64,000 nucleotides of DNA from Aquimarina sp042434915. Its GTDB lineage: Bacteria; Bacteroidota; Bacteroidia; Flavobacteriales; Flavobacteriaceae. A program made the translations under genes and the position numbers. This document shows, one piece after another, positions 1 through 7,453 of the stretch. Position 1 is the stretch's first letter, and every line of letters begins with the position of its first letter. The stretch is from positions 2,852,001 through 2,916,000 of the forward strand of contig NZ_CP170198.1 of NCBI RefSeq assembly GCF_042434915.1, in the 5' to 3' direction. The notes beneath the pieces are model-generated. The model ran no database searches. It was not told the origin of the DNA and saw nothing but the letters and a program-made list of their open reading frames with translations.

Positions 1-111
1 TATTATTTTAATCACTCTCTTGCTTTTTGCCAACGGGAATGATGTTTATAAATTAATCTTCGATTAATTAAAATAATATTTACGTTAATTTGATAACCTA
101 AAATAGTATAT

Positions 112-140
112 CCCACTGCTTTAAAAGTAGTGGGATTTTT
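112..140 (+). terminator. Intrinsic terminator upstream of the tRNA gene
   Basis: CCCACTGC pairs with GTAGTGGG (one G-T pair) around a short AT loop and is followed by ATTTTT. It would end rightward transcription coming from outside the window. Apart from this hairpin and the tRNA promoter I see no gene in positions 1-283. Confidence 0.55.
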
Positions 141-212
141 ATATCCGTTCTCTTGACAATTTGCCTTAATAAAAAAAGAGTCTTTTAAATGTAAAAAAAA
201 TAAAAAAACTTT

Positions 213-241
213 TTGAGGATATAAAAAATAGTATATATTTG
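213..241 (+). promoter_or_regulatory. Bacteroidota-type promoter for tRNA-Asn
   Basis: A -7 box TATATTTG (234-241) matches the flavobacterial TAnnTTTG consensus. A TTG for the -33 region lies at 213-215, 18 nt upstream. Transcription would start a few bases after 241, about 40 nt before the tRNA. Confidence 0.6.
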
Positions 242-283
242 CACTCGCAAACAGGAAATATCCTAAGATTTGCAAAATTAAAA

Positions 284-357
284 TCCTCCTTAGCTCAGTT
301 GGTTAGAGCATTTGACTGTTAATCAAAGGGTCCTTGGTTCGAGCCCAAGAGGGGGAG
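284..357 (+). tRNA. tRNA-Asn (anticodon GTT)
   Basis: A complete cloverleaf can be folded. The acceptor stem is TCCTCCT/AGGGGGA, the D-arm is GCTC...GAGC, the anticodon stem TTTGA/TCAAA surrounds the loop CTGTTAA with anticodon GTT, and the T-arm CTTGG/CCAAG has the loop TTCGAGC. The discriminator is G357 and CCA is not encoded. The last 16 bases are part of the 93-bp direct repeat of the integrative element, so the gene is the integration target and its 3' end was rebuilt on insertion. Confidence 0.95.
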
Positions 358-434
358 CAAAAGTCCAGCATCAATGTTGGACTTTTTTGCGTTTAGCTCT
401 TTCGTGTCAAGTCATATCAAGGCTTGTGTTGGAT
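342..434 (+). repeat. attL, left 93-bp direct repeat
   Basis: It contains the last 16 nt of tRNA-Asn, the tRNA terminator hairpin and 42 nt beyond. It is identical to 15743-15835 except at one base (T371 against G15772). Such a repeat spanning a tRNA 3' end is the usual mark of tyrosine-recombinase integration. Confidence 0.9.
358..392 (+). terminator. tRNA-Asn terminator within attL
   Basis: AAAAGTCCAGCA pairs with TGTTGGACTTTT (12 bp, one G-T pair) around the loop TCAA, followed by a T run. It lies in the att repeat, so a second copy exists at 15759-15792. Confidence 0.75.
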
Positions 435-494
435 TTATGACACTTCTTGTAATTTCCTTCATACTATCCAAATTACTTCTTTTTGATAAAACTA

Positions 495-526
495 GGTATC
501 CCAAACAAATTTATGGGTATCCCAAA
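495..526 (+). promoter_or_regulatory. Tandem GGTATCCCAAA sites before the integrase gene
   Basis: GGTATCCCAAA occurs at 495-505 and again at 516-526, a 21-bp (two helical turns) spacing, between attL and the integrase start. Candidates are integrase arm-binding sites, an excisionase site or an operator. A shorter match, TATCCCAAATT, lies at 15917-15927 just outside attR. Confidence 0.45.
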
Positions 527-544
527 TTTTAAACTTTCAAAAAA

Positions 545-1765
545 ATGAACATAACCAAAATACATATATTATTCCTTCTAGAAAAAGCTAAGATAAATCA
601 ACAAGGCAAGTGCCCTATCAAATGTAGGATTACTTACTTAGGCAAAAGAAAGCCTTTTTCTACAGGGATATTTATAAATCCTGACTATTGGCATAGCAAA
701 CATCAAAAAGCTAAACCTCCAAATAAGGACAATGATTATATTAATACGCAACTAAGCCTGATTACTCAAAAAGTAAATCAGGCTTTTTTAATACTACAAA
801 TTCAAGAAAATAACTTTACAGTTAATGACATTTATAGCGCTTATAAAGGTGAAACTCCAAAATCTGAATATGGTACTATTGAATACTTCAAAAAGTTCTT
901 AGAGAGAAAAAAGAAACTGATAGGAATGGATATCAAACAGTCTACTTGGAAAAAGTTCCAATATGTATGCAATGATATAACTTCATTTATAAAGTATCAA
1001 TACAGCAAACAGGATGTCTTGTTGAAGGAACTAGATGACCATTTTATCAATTCTTTGGAGTATTATTTAAAAACTGAAAAATTGAAGAAGCAAGTTACTA
1101 TCAATAAAAATTTACAACGCTTTAAAAATGTAGTAAAGTCTGCTAAGATTGAAAAGTTAATAGAAAGTTACCCATTCTCTAGCCACAAAGCAAAAACTGT
1201 TAAGACGCAGGTTGTTTATCTTGACTCAATAGAACTAAATAGGTTGGAGAATTATTCTTTTGCCCAAAATAGACTGGGACAGATAAGGGATATGTTTATC
1301 TTTTGTTGTTATACAGGTTTAGCTTATGCAGAAATGAATGCACTTTCTAAAGAGCATCTAGTTAAAGGCTTTGATGGTAATAAGTGGATTCAAATGTGTA
1401 GGCAAAAAACCAATGCTAAAATATCCATCCCTTTACTTCCTAAAGCTTTGGAAATTCTAACTAGGTACAATAATATATCTGGTACAGATAAAATTCTCCC
1501 TACAATTTCAAATCAAAAGTTTAATTCTTATTTAAAAGAAATTGCTGAGGTAGTTGGAATAAACAAAAAACTTACACATCATATAGCCAGAAAGACTTTT
1601 GCTACTACTGTCCTACTCTATAATGATATTCCAATGGAAATTGTTAGTGAGCTCCTAGGACATTCTAAAATCAGTATAACTCAAGAGCATTATGCAAAAG
1701 TTGTACAGAAGAAAGTGAGTGAGCATATTATTAAACTTAGTAAGAAATTACAAAACCCTAATTAA
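545..1765 (+). CDS. Tyrosine recombinase / integrase
   Basis: This is a 406-aa site-specific recombinase that would cut and rejoin the tRNA-Asn att sites. The N-terminal part (residues 5-100) is the arm-binding type common in Bacteroidota integrases, a SAM-like core-binding domain follows (about 110-215), and the catalytic domain is 225-390. Visible catalytic residues are K288, H346-x-x-R349, H373 in LLGH and the nucleophile Y383. The usual first arginine in the TGLR motif is alanine here (YTGLAYAEM, A260), as in the IntDOT-like group, where that position is also not arginine. It is transcribed away from attL, and a strong hairpin (1766-1810) closes the gene. The function as integrase of this element is very likely. 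Confidence 0.93.
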   Translation: MNITKIHILFLLEKAKINQQGKCPIKCRITYLGKRKPFSTGIFINPDYWHSKHQKAKPPNKDNDYINTQLSLITQKVNQAFLILQIQENNFTVNDIYSAYKGETPKSEYGTIEYFKKFLERKKKLIGMDIKQSTWKKFQYVCNDITSFIKYQYSKQDVLLKELDDHFINSLEYYLKTEKLKKQVTINKNLQRFKNVVKSAKIEKLIESYPFSSHKAKTVKTQVVYLDSIELNRLENYSFAQNRLGQIRDMFIFCCYTGLAYAEMNALSKEHLVKGFDGNKWIQMCRQKTNAKISIPLLPKALEILTRYNNISGTDKILPTISNQKFNSYLKEIAEVVGINKKLTHHIARKTFATTVLLYNDIPMEIVSELLGHSKISITQEHYAKVVQKKVSEHIIKLSKKLQNPN

Positions 1766-1810
1766 AATTAACTGTGTTATAATATCTTTATAGCACAGTT
1801 AATTGTTTTT
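1766..1810 (+). terminator. Terminator after the integrase gene
   Basis: A perfect 11-bp inverted repeat, AATTAACTGTG (1766-1776) and CACAGTTAATT (1794-1804), is followed by GTTTTT. It ends only 3 nt before the next start codon (1814), so it may also shield that ribosome-binding region. Confidence 0.7.
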
Positions 1811-1813
1811 CCT

Positions 1814-4402
1814 ATGAAAATTAAAAACAGTTCTTTTGAGAACTATCCTATAGAGTTCAAAGAAATAAATCCAGAAGATTTCTCATCAATAATCAATCCA
1901 GATACACCACAAGCAAAAAGAACAGGTTTTGAGGTTGAAAACAATCGTGAAAAAATCATTATATCTCCAGACAAAGAAACTGGGTTTATAAACGTGGTAC
2001 TACAAGATAAAATTTTACTACAACATAAGAATACAGTTGTGATTAATGCAGCAGTAGGACAAGGAAAATCCTATGCTATTATTCAAACTATTAGAAGATA
2101 TTACAATAAAATGCTAGAAGAAAAACAAAAGTATTTAATTGTAGTAGCTTCTCCCTTTGTTAGTCTAGTCAAACAATATTGTAATGATATACACAAAGAT
2201 GCTGGAATACCAGAAGATCAAATCTACAACTATGACAATCTAGGTAGAAATCCTTCTATACCTTATATAGGTAAATTTGTACAAGTTGTAACTGTTAATA
2301 CCCTTTTAGGTAATCCTGGAGAAGATGGGTTTAAAAATTCAGAAGTAAAAAGAAAGTACCTAAATGAATTGATTGATCATTGTAAAAAGACTGACACAAA
2401 AGTGATTTTTATTTATGATGAAATACATGATTCTTACCAAAATTTTAAGCAAGAATACATTTTTAATTTATGGAAATGGAGAACTATAATCCATAAAAAT
2501 TTCATACTGAGTGCTTCTTATAATGAAGCTTCAAAAGTTGTCATAAAATATATAGCTGAGCTAACAGATAGAAGGATTAAAATTATAGAGTCAGAAAGGG
2601 TCAGGTTCTCAAAAAGACAAAGCTCATTGCACTTACATTATTCCCCAGCATACAAATACAGCAATACTACACCTGAAATAACTCAGCTTATAAAAAGATT
2701 AATTGGTAAAACTAAGAACATAGATATTCTTAGTTACTCTAAAACACTAGCTAAAAGTATTATTAATCCAAAAGAAGAGATAGGGAAATTACTCAAAGAT
2801 ACTTATGGAGAAGTAAAAGATTGTACTTCTGAACTCATAGCTGGGCAGAGAACTGAAAATGAAGATCCAAAAAATCAATTTGATAATTCTAAATGTAATG
2901 TTGGAACTAATTTTAAAACAGGTGTAAGCATTAAAAAGGAAAAACACGCATATATAATTATTATGCCCCCAAGGGCTACAAAGTTATGGTTTAGAAACAA
3001 ATCAGGTGTGTTTTCTGGAGGTATTAATGCTGTTATTCAAGCTCTAGCAAGACAAAGACAGAAAGGGGAGATTCATATTATATTACCAAAACCTGATGCT
3101 TTTAATTTTAATTCTCTTCTATATGCTGGCATGAGTACAGAACAAAAAATTGAATTTGAGAATGTGTATAAAAATCTTACTTACTATAAACAGCCAGATA
3201 AGTTAGCATCTTATTTTTATCTTAATAGGCAAGATTTAATATTGAAAAGCTTCTATGAGAGTGAATTGAAAGAAAATGTCAATGAAGAAATTGAGTATAT
3301 AAAAAGTATAGACAGAAATAATATCCCTTCCCTTCAATTTCCTGATTATGAAGAATTCGTATTAAATAATGGAGAAGACTATTTGGCAAATAACTTTCCT
3401 TTTTTTGGAGAAGATATTAGCTCTTATGTTACATATGCTTCTATAGCTAATCAATTTGTAAATTGTGTTCTTAAAGAGGTTAACGTAAAACCTACTATTT
3501 TTTTTACCAGTGGAAAAATAAAAAAATCCCTTGATTATTATTACAACAAATACTTTGGACAAGATCATCTCCAATTCTATAAGGAATTCGGAAACTACGC
3601 TATGCTTTATCATGAGGTGAGGAATACTCTTTTTAATGAGTTTCAGCTAAAATACAGAGTTTCTGAGGGAGATAAGTGGATGAATGTTACTTCTTATTCT
3701 ACCAAGACTAAAGAACTTGAAATTGAATTACTTCAGTTTATTGCTCTAATGTATTATGGTAAAAATTACGAGTATTATAATGTATCTACAAGAACCTATG
3801 ATCTTAGTTATAACAGGGGAAATTATTTTTTAGACTCCATAAAACAAGTGATTAATAACCCTTCTGCTACCCCATCAAATAAGCATAAGTTTTATAAGCT
3901 TTTAAATCACTTTAGAGAGAAACTAATAGCTAGTATTCAGCAGTATGAGACCAATAGAGTAAGTTTCTGTTACCTATATAGCAAGCCTCCTAGAGAATTT
4001 TTTAATCCAGAGGACATTACAAAATTCAATGATTTAGAAGCCTTATTGAGCCATGAGGAACTATTAAGTAATGATATTTTTGAATTTAAAAGAAGAATTG
4101 AAAATAAGAGTACAATTAAAAGCAAATTAAATTCCTTTTATAATTTGCTTATAGAGGATTTCTTCATCTCAGAAGCAGCTAAATTACCTAGTGGAAGAAG
4201 ATCTCCTATAAAGAAAGTAAATGCAACAAAATCACTTCCTTACAGTAATAATATAATAAATCTCATCTCTCCGCAGGACTACAACCACGAGAATTTGGAT
4301 AAAGTATTTGAATCAAAAATTGCTCTAGCAGGAGGAGAAGAAAAGTATGTTGAGCAACAAGGTAAGACTATTGAAATGCTTAAAAAATCCATAGAAAAAT
4401 AA
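1814..4402 (+). CDS. Large SF2-helicase-like P-loop ATPase
   Basis: This is an 862-aa protein with superfamily-2 helicase features. Walker A is GQGKS (82-86), DEIH is at 202-205, and SAS (233-235) stands where motif III (SAT) is expected. A motif V-like block is NVGTNFKTGVS (362-372), and a motif VI-like QALARQRQ lies around 409-416. The C-terminal 430 residues match no domain that I recognise. Proteins of this layout occur in Bacteroidota mobile elements, where they are thought to act in replication of the excised DNA or origin opening; that role is inferred. It lies directly behind the integrase and its 3' end is followed by the first 49-nt element. A restriction-type helicase is a less likely alternative, since no methylase or nuclease partner adjoins it. 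Confidence 0.7.
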   Translation: MKIKNSSFENYPIEFKEINPEDFSSIINPDTPQAKRTGFEVENNREKIIISPDKETGFINVVLQDKILLQHKNTVVINAAVGQGKSYAIIQTIRRYYNKMLEEKQKYLIVVASPFVSLVKQYCNDIHKDAGIPEDQIYNYDNLGRNPSIPYIGKFVQVVTVNTLLGNPGEDGFKNSEVKRKYLNELIDHCKKTDTKVIFIYDEIHDSYQNFKQEYIFNLWKWRTIIHKNFILSASYNEASKVVIKYIAELTDRRIKIIESERVRFSKRQSSLHLHYSPAYKYSNTTPEITQLIKRLIGKTKNIDILSYSKTLAKSIINPKEEIGKLLKDTYGEVKDCTSELIAGQRTENEDPKNQFDNSKCNVGTNFKTGVSIKKEKHAYIIIMPPRATKLWFRNKSGVFSGGINAVIQALARQRQKGEIHIILPKPDAFNFNSLLYAGMSTEQKIEFENVYKNLTYYKQPDKLASYFYLNRQDLILKSFYESELKENVNEEIEYIKSIDRNNIPSLQFPDYEEFVLNNGEDYLANNFPFFGEDISSYVTYASIANQFVNCVLKEVNVKPTIFFTSGKIKKSLDYYYNKYFGQDHLQFYKEFGNYAMLYHEVRNTLFNEFQLKYRVSEGDKWMNVTSYSTKTKELEIELLQFIALMYYGKNYEYYNVSTRTYDLSYNRGNYFLDSIKQVINNPSATPSNKHKFYKLLNHFREKLIASIQQYETNRVSFCYLYSKPPREFFNPEDITKFNDLEALLSHEELLSNDIFEFKRRIENKSTIKSKLNSFYNLLIEDFFISEAAKLPSGRRSPIKKVNATKSLPYSNNIINLISPQDYNHENLDKVFESKIALAGGEEKYVEQQGKTIEMLKKSIEK

Positions 4403-4411
4403 CATTCTCAA

Positions 4412-4460
4412 ACGTCCATTTTTTGTGCATATATAATATAAGGGTACTAAAAGTGGACGT
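4412..4460 (+). repeat. 49-nt element copy A with inverted ends
   Basis: It begins ACGTCCAT and ends TGGACGT, giving 7-bp inverted ends around 35 nt. It has the same length as copy B at 12388-12436 and matches it at 37 of 49 positions, including the blocks GTGC, TATATA and GGTACT. It starts 10 nt after the stop codon of the helicase-like gene. Confidence 0.75.
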
Positions 4461-4789
4461 AAATTTCTGCAACCATAAAGATCACAAAACACATAAAGGC
4501 TATTATTTATACTAGTAGGAACCATACCTTCTAGAATAAAAGAGTGTTTGATAGAATTGTAAATAAGTACAATTCACAAAAGTTCCTCCCTCCTCTTTAA
4601 TAATACACCTCCCTCTTCAAAATTCTAAATTTTAGCAACGCAGGAACTCTGGACGAGGACAACTCTGATGTAAGTTTGTTTTACTTGGAAAGTATACGCA
4701 AAGTTACAAAAAAATGATGACAAAATCAAGTATATCAGTAGATTGAGAGAATTTTAAAGCTAATAGCCATTTCTATAAAATCATAATAA

Positions 4790-4826
4790 AAAAAGCATTT
4801 CACTCGTGTAGTAAAATGCTTTTTAA
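4790..4826 (+). terminator. Terminator-like hairpin before the Sak4-like gene
   Basis: AAAAAGCATTT (4790-4800) pairs with AAATGCTTTTT (4814-4824) and ends in a T run. It would insulate the following gene from upstream transcription and also works as a hairpin on the other strand. Confidence 0.6.
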
Positions 4827-4878
4827 GTTTTAAATGAATCATTCTTCAAACAAATATTAACCTTTAAAATTTTAAATA

Positions 4879-5748
4879 ATGAAATTAAAACAGAGTAAAA
4901 GAGAAAACGTAAAACTCAGGTTAGGTATCTCTGGAGCATCAGGATTTGGTAAAACTCACTCAGCCCTTCTACTAGCCTATGGAATGACTAAAGATTGGAG
5001 CAAAATAGCTGTTATTGACACAGAAAATTCATCAGCTTCATTATATGCAGATTTGGGCAACTTCAATGTATTAGACCTAACTGCTCCTTATAGCCCTCAT
5101 AGATATATTGATGCTATTCAAATTTGTGAGAAATCCAATATTGAGGTTATCATTATAGATTCAATAACTCATGAATGGAATGGTCCTGGTGGTTGTTTAC
5201 AAATGCATGAAAAATTAGGAGGCAGATTTCAGGACTGGGCAAAAATCACTCCTTTGCACCAAGGATTTATAGATAAAATATTACAGTCAAGCTGCCATAT
5301 CATTACTACTACTCGAAGAAAAATTGATTATTCTTTGGATATAGGTAGTAATGGCAGAACCCAAGTAATAAAACATGGTACTAAAGAAATTACCAGAGAG
5401 GGTTTTGAATATGAATTGACAGTAAATTTTGAACTTATAAATGATAAGCATATAGCTAAAGCTAGTAAAGACAGAACAGGGATGTTTATGAATAAACCTG
5501 AATTCGTTATTACAGAAAAAATTGGTGAAAGATTGCTTAAATGGTGTAATGCTGAACCAGAAACTCTAAAAGATGTTTTAGCCAAAATAAATGGTGCTGT
5601 ATCTGTTTCAGAACTAACAACTATTTATCAAGCAAATCCAAGGTTTCAACAAGCATTACAACCTCAATTTAGAAGCAAAAAGGAACAGCTAGAACAATTA
5701 ATTAATCCTAAAAACTTTTCAAGTAATGGTATTACAGCTCTTTCCTAA
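4879..5748 (+). CDS. RecA-like AAA_24 / Sak4-type ATPase
   Basis: This 289-aa protein has a RecA-core ATPase in residues 10-220. Walker A is GASGFGKT (19-26), and Walker B ends in VIIIDS with D94, followed by SITHEW. A TTTRRK segment lies around 140. Length and motifs fit the AAA_24 family, which includes the phage single-strand-annealing-associated ATPase Sak4. Known members bind single-stranded DNA and help recombination or replication of phages and mobile elements. It has its own leader after a terminator and is convergent with the HEPN-like gene. Recognition of the family is firm, while the exact role in this element is inferred. Confidence 0.75.
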   Translation: MKLKQSKRENVKLRLGISGASGFGKTHSALLLAYGMTKDWSKIAVIDTENSSASLYADLGNFNVLDLTAPYSPHRYIDAIQICEKSNIEVIIIDSITHEWNGPGGCLQMHEKLGGRFQDWAKITPLHQGFIDKILQSSCHIITTTRRKIDYSLDIGSNGRTQVIKHGTKEITREGFEYELTVNFELINDKHIAKASKDRTGMFMNKPEFVITEKIGERLLKWCNAEPETLKDVLAKINGAVSVSELTTIYQANPRFQQALQPQFRSKKEQLEQLINPKNFSSNGITALS

Positions 5749-5938
5749 AAAGAAATAGAGATAAGCTCTGCAGTTCCTTCTAGACATATAAGAACAGTTA
5801 TATTGATCCGTTTTTAAAAAGAAATGTAAATTCTTTTAGTTTTGATGAGGAAAGCTCATAAGTACTCAATAGTGATTCTCAATACTGTTGGTTTTTGAGT
5901 TGAGTAAATGCCCTGCCTCTATTTCTTTAGAGGTTGGG

Positions 5939-6967
5939 TTACTTCTTTAGTTCTGACTTGCTTGATAACATTAGAAGGTGTCTTTGTAAATAGAGAGATA
6001 TCTTACCTCCAATAGATAATTCTTTATCGATTGGCGTGTAATTTGATATAAGAGAAAAGTCTGATTTATTATTTAAATTATAGACTTTCAATAAAGCATG
6101 TTTGATTGGAGTGATTTCATCAGATCTTTTGATTAATTCTTCATAAAGTACTCTTTTATTCATAAAAGTTTCATCATCGATATTATTCAGAATCGATTTT
6201 TTTTCTAATTGAAGGAATAGCCATACCAAGAATTTTAAACTATTAAATAACTTAATGTAGTTTTCTAATGAATTATAATTTTTTATTTCTAACAAATGTA
6301 ATATAGAATGCCTGTTTAAAGTATTATTACTTGGATTATCAGAAGTATGTGCAAATAAAGATTTTTTAAAAAAAGCATCAATAATACACACCCAATTATC
6401 ATAGTATTTTCTATGATAACACAGTAATTGTTTAATTTGCTGTTTGTTATGTAAACTTATTTCATACTCTTTTTTTATGTTTAACAAAATATCATTTTTT
6501 ATTTGATTGATAGCCCTTTTTATTTTATCATACCGATTTCCTTCGTTCAAATCTATTCCTCTATATTCTTTTATGTAAGAACTAATTGAGCCTTCAATTA
6601 CTGGAATAATTAGGTTTATAGCTCCTGCATAATCTTTTTGAAAGCATAAAATTAAGCTAGACTCTATAAAATAATTGTACGGCGAAATAAATTGTGATCT
6701 TTTGAAATAACCATCCACGAAGCTCAAGGTCAGACTTAAATCATAGAATTCATTAATAAAAAATGAGTTTACTTTTTCTTGATTTAATGAGCCATTTTTT
6801 TCTTCTTTCATTAGAGAAGTGATTTTAAACACTTGCATATAAGGGTTTATAAAATGCCACCCATATTTGTTTAACACCTCATTTACTTCAAGAAAAGATT
6901 CAGTTGACTCGTATTCTTTTAGAAGATTTTCTTTTTCCTCCTCATATGATAAATAAAAATTTTTCAC
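5939..6967 (-). CDS. Unknown protein with HEPN-type RxxxxH motif
   Basis: This is a 342-aa, largely helical protein. Near its middle is TLNRHSILHLL, giving R219-x4-H224, the spacing of the HEPN ribonuclease motif (Rx4-6H), and the local wording resembles the NRHxILHG stretch of Apea-like and DUF4209-type HEPN domains. The start must be GTG at 6967, because an in-frame TGA lies two codons upstream and no ATG is available nearby. It lies downstream of the ABC-3C operon on the same strand, behind a decayed gene. HEPN proteins are common RNases in toxin-antitoxin and anti-phage systems, so an RNase effector or standalone defence gene is my inference. No antitoxin partner is visible. Confidence 0.5.
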   Translation of the reverse strand: MKNFYLSYEEEKENLLKEYESTESFLEVNEVLNKYGWHFINPYMQVFKITSLMKEEKNGSLNQEKVNSFFINEFYDLSLTLSFVDGYFKRSQFISPYNYFIESSLILCFQKDYAGAINLIIPVIEGSISSYIKEYRGIDLNEGNRYDKIKRAINQIKNDILLNIKKEYEISLHNKQQIKQLLCYHRKYYDNWVCIIDAFFKKSLFAHTSDNPSNNTLNRHSILHLLEIKNYNSLENYIKLFNSLKFLVWLFLQLEKKSILNNIDDETFMNKRVLYEELIKRSDEITPIKHALLKVYNLNNKSDFSLISNYTPIDKELSIGGKISLYLQRHLLMLSSKSELKK

Positions 6968-7079
6968 GTTAGTTCAGGGTATAAAACTTTAAATAATCTT
7001 TCAAACCAATAATCTGTTTATATAGTTTTAGAGTAATGTTGAGATAATTTTTTCAGAAAAAAATTTTTTTCCATTTCAA

Positions 7080-7453
7080 TTAGTTTAAAGTAAAGTTTAT
7101 ATTTCTTAAAAGCATTTTCAGTATATCCCCACCCCAATATTCAGAACAATGGTGAATAGCATTGTTAACAAGGTTAATCCAACCATCACCCTTAAATCTA
7201 AATCCAACGATTTTGTATTTTATATAACTTTCAATACTACAAATAACTTTTTGAACTTTATAGTCAAATAACTCTTCTTTAATTGTCTTTTATTAATATT
7301 ATTAGCCAAATAGCGAATGCTTATAATCATTCGATTATCAAATGATTCTTTACATTATTGAGACAATACTTTCTTATCATATTTTGAGAATTGAAATCCT
7401 CTTTTAAATAATAATAAACTCAGATCAAACGTACTCTCAATAATTACAACCAT
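7080..7453 (-). pseudogene. Decayed fourth gene of the ABC-3C operon
   Basis: On the minus strand an ATG at 7453 overlaps the end of the DUF3732 ATPase gene, as in translational coupling. It reads MVVIIESTFDLSLLLFKRG and on to a TAA at 7355-7357. The same frame then continues sensibly (CKESFDNRMIISIRYLANNI) to about 7297-7220. There the protein-like reading moves to another frame (KEELFDYKVQKVICSIESY...) that runs to a stop at 7080-7082. Together these make a product of about 120 residues broken by one stop and one frameshift. I do not recognise the family. A 32-residue real peptide followed by noncoding DNA is the alternative. Confidence 0.5.

Larger units (their letters stand above)
4403..4878. 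other. Intergenic stretch with repeat element, hairpins and pyrimidine tracts
   Basis: I see no credible gene. The stretch holds the 49-nt element (4412-4460), a small hairpin AATTGTA/TACAATT (about 4555-4573), two CCTCCCTC tracts (4585-4592 and 4608-4615) and a terminator-like hairpin (4790-4826). Structured, AT-rich DNA between a helicase-like and a RecA-like gene could be a replication origin, but nothing proves it. Confidence 0.4.

Noticed and set aside
12..275. Minus-strand open frame of 87 codons next to the tRNA promoter
   Set aside because: It overlaps the tRNA promoter and a terminator, is very rich in Y, F and I as random AT-rich DNA is, and resembles no protein.
3362..3613. Open frame opposite the helicase-like gene
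   Set aside because: Shadow of a well-supported coding frame; no start context and biased composition.
1814..4402. Type I or III restriction enzyme subunit
   Set aside because: The helicase motifs fit loosely, but no methylase, specificity or nuclease gene adjoins, and the integrase neighbour favours a mobile-element replication role.
4403..4878. CRISPR array suspected from the hairpins and C-tracts
   Set aside because: No repeat occurs more than twice and there is no regular spacing; no cas gene in the window.
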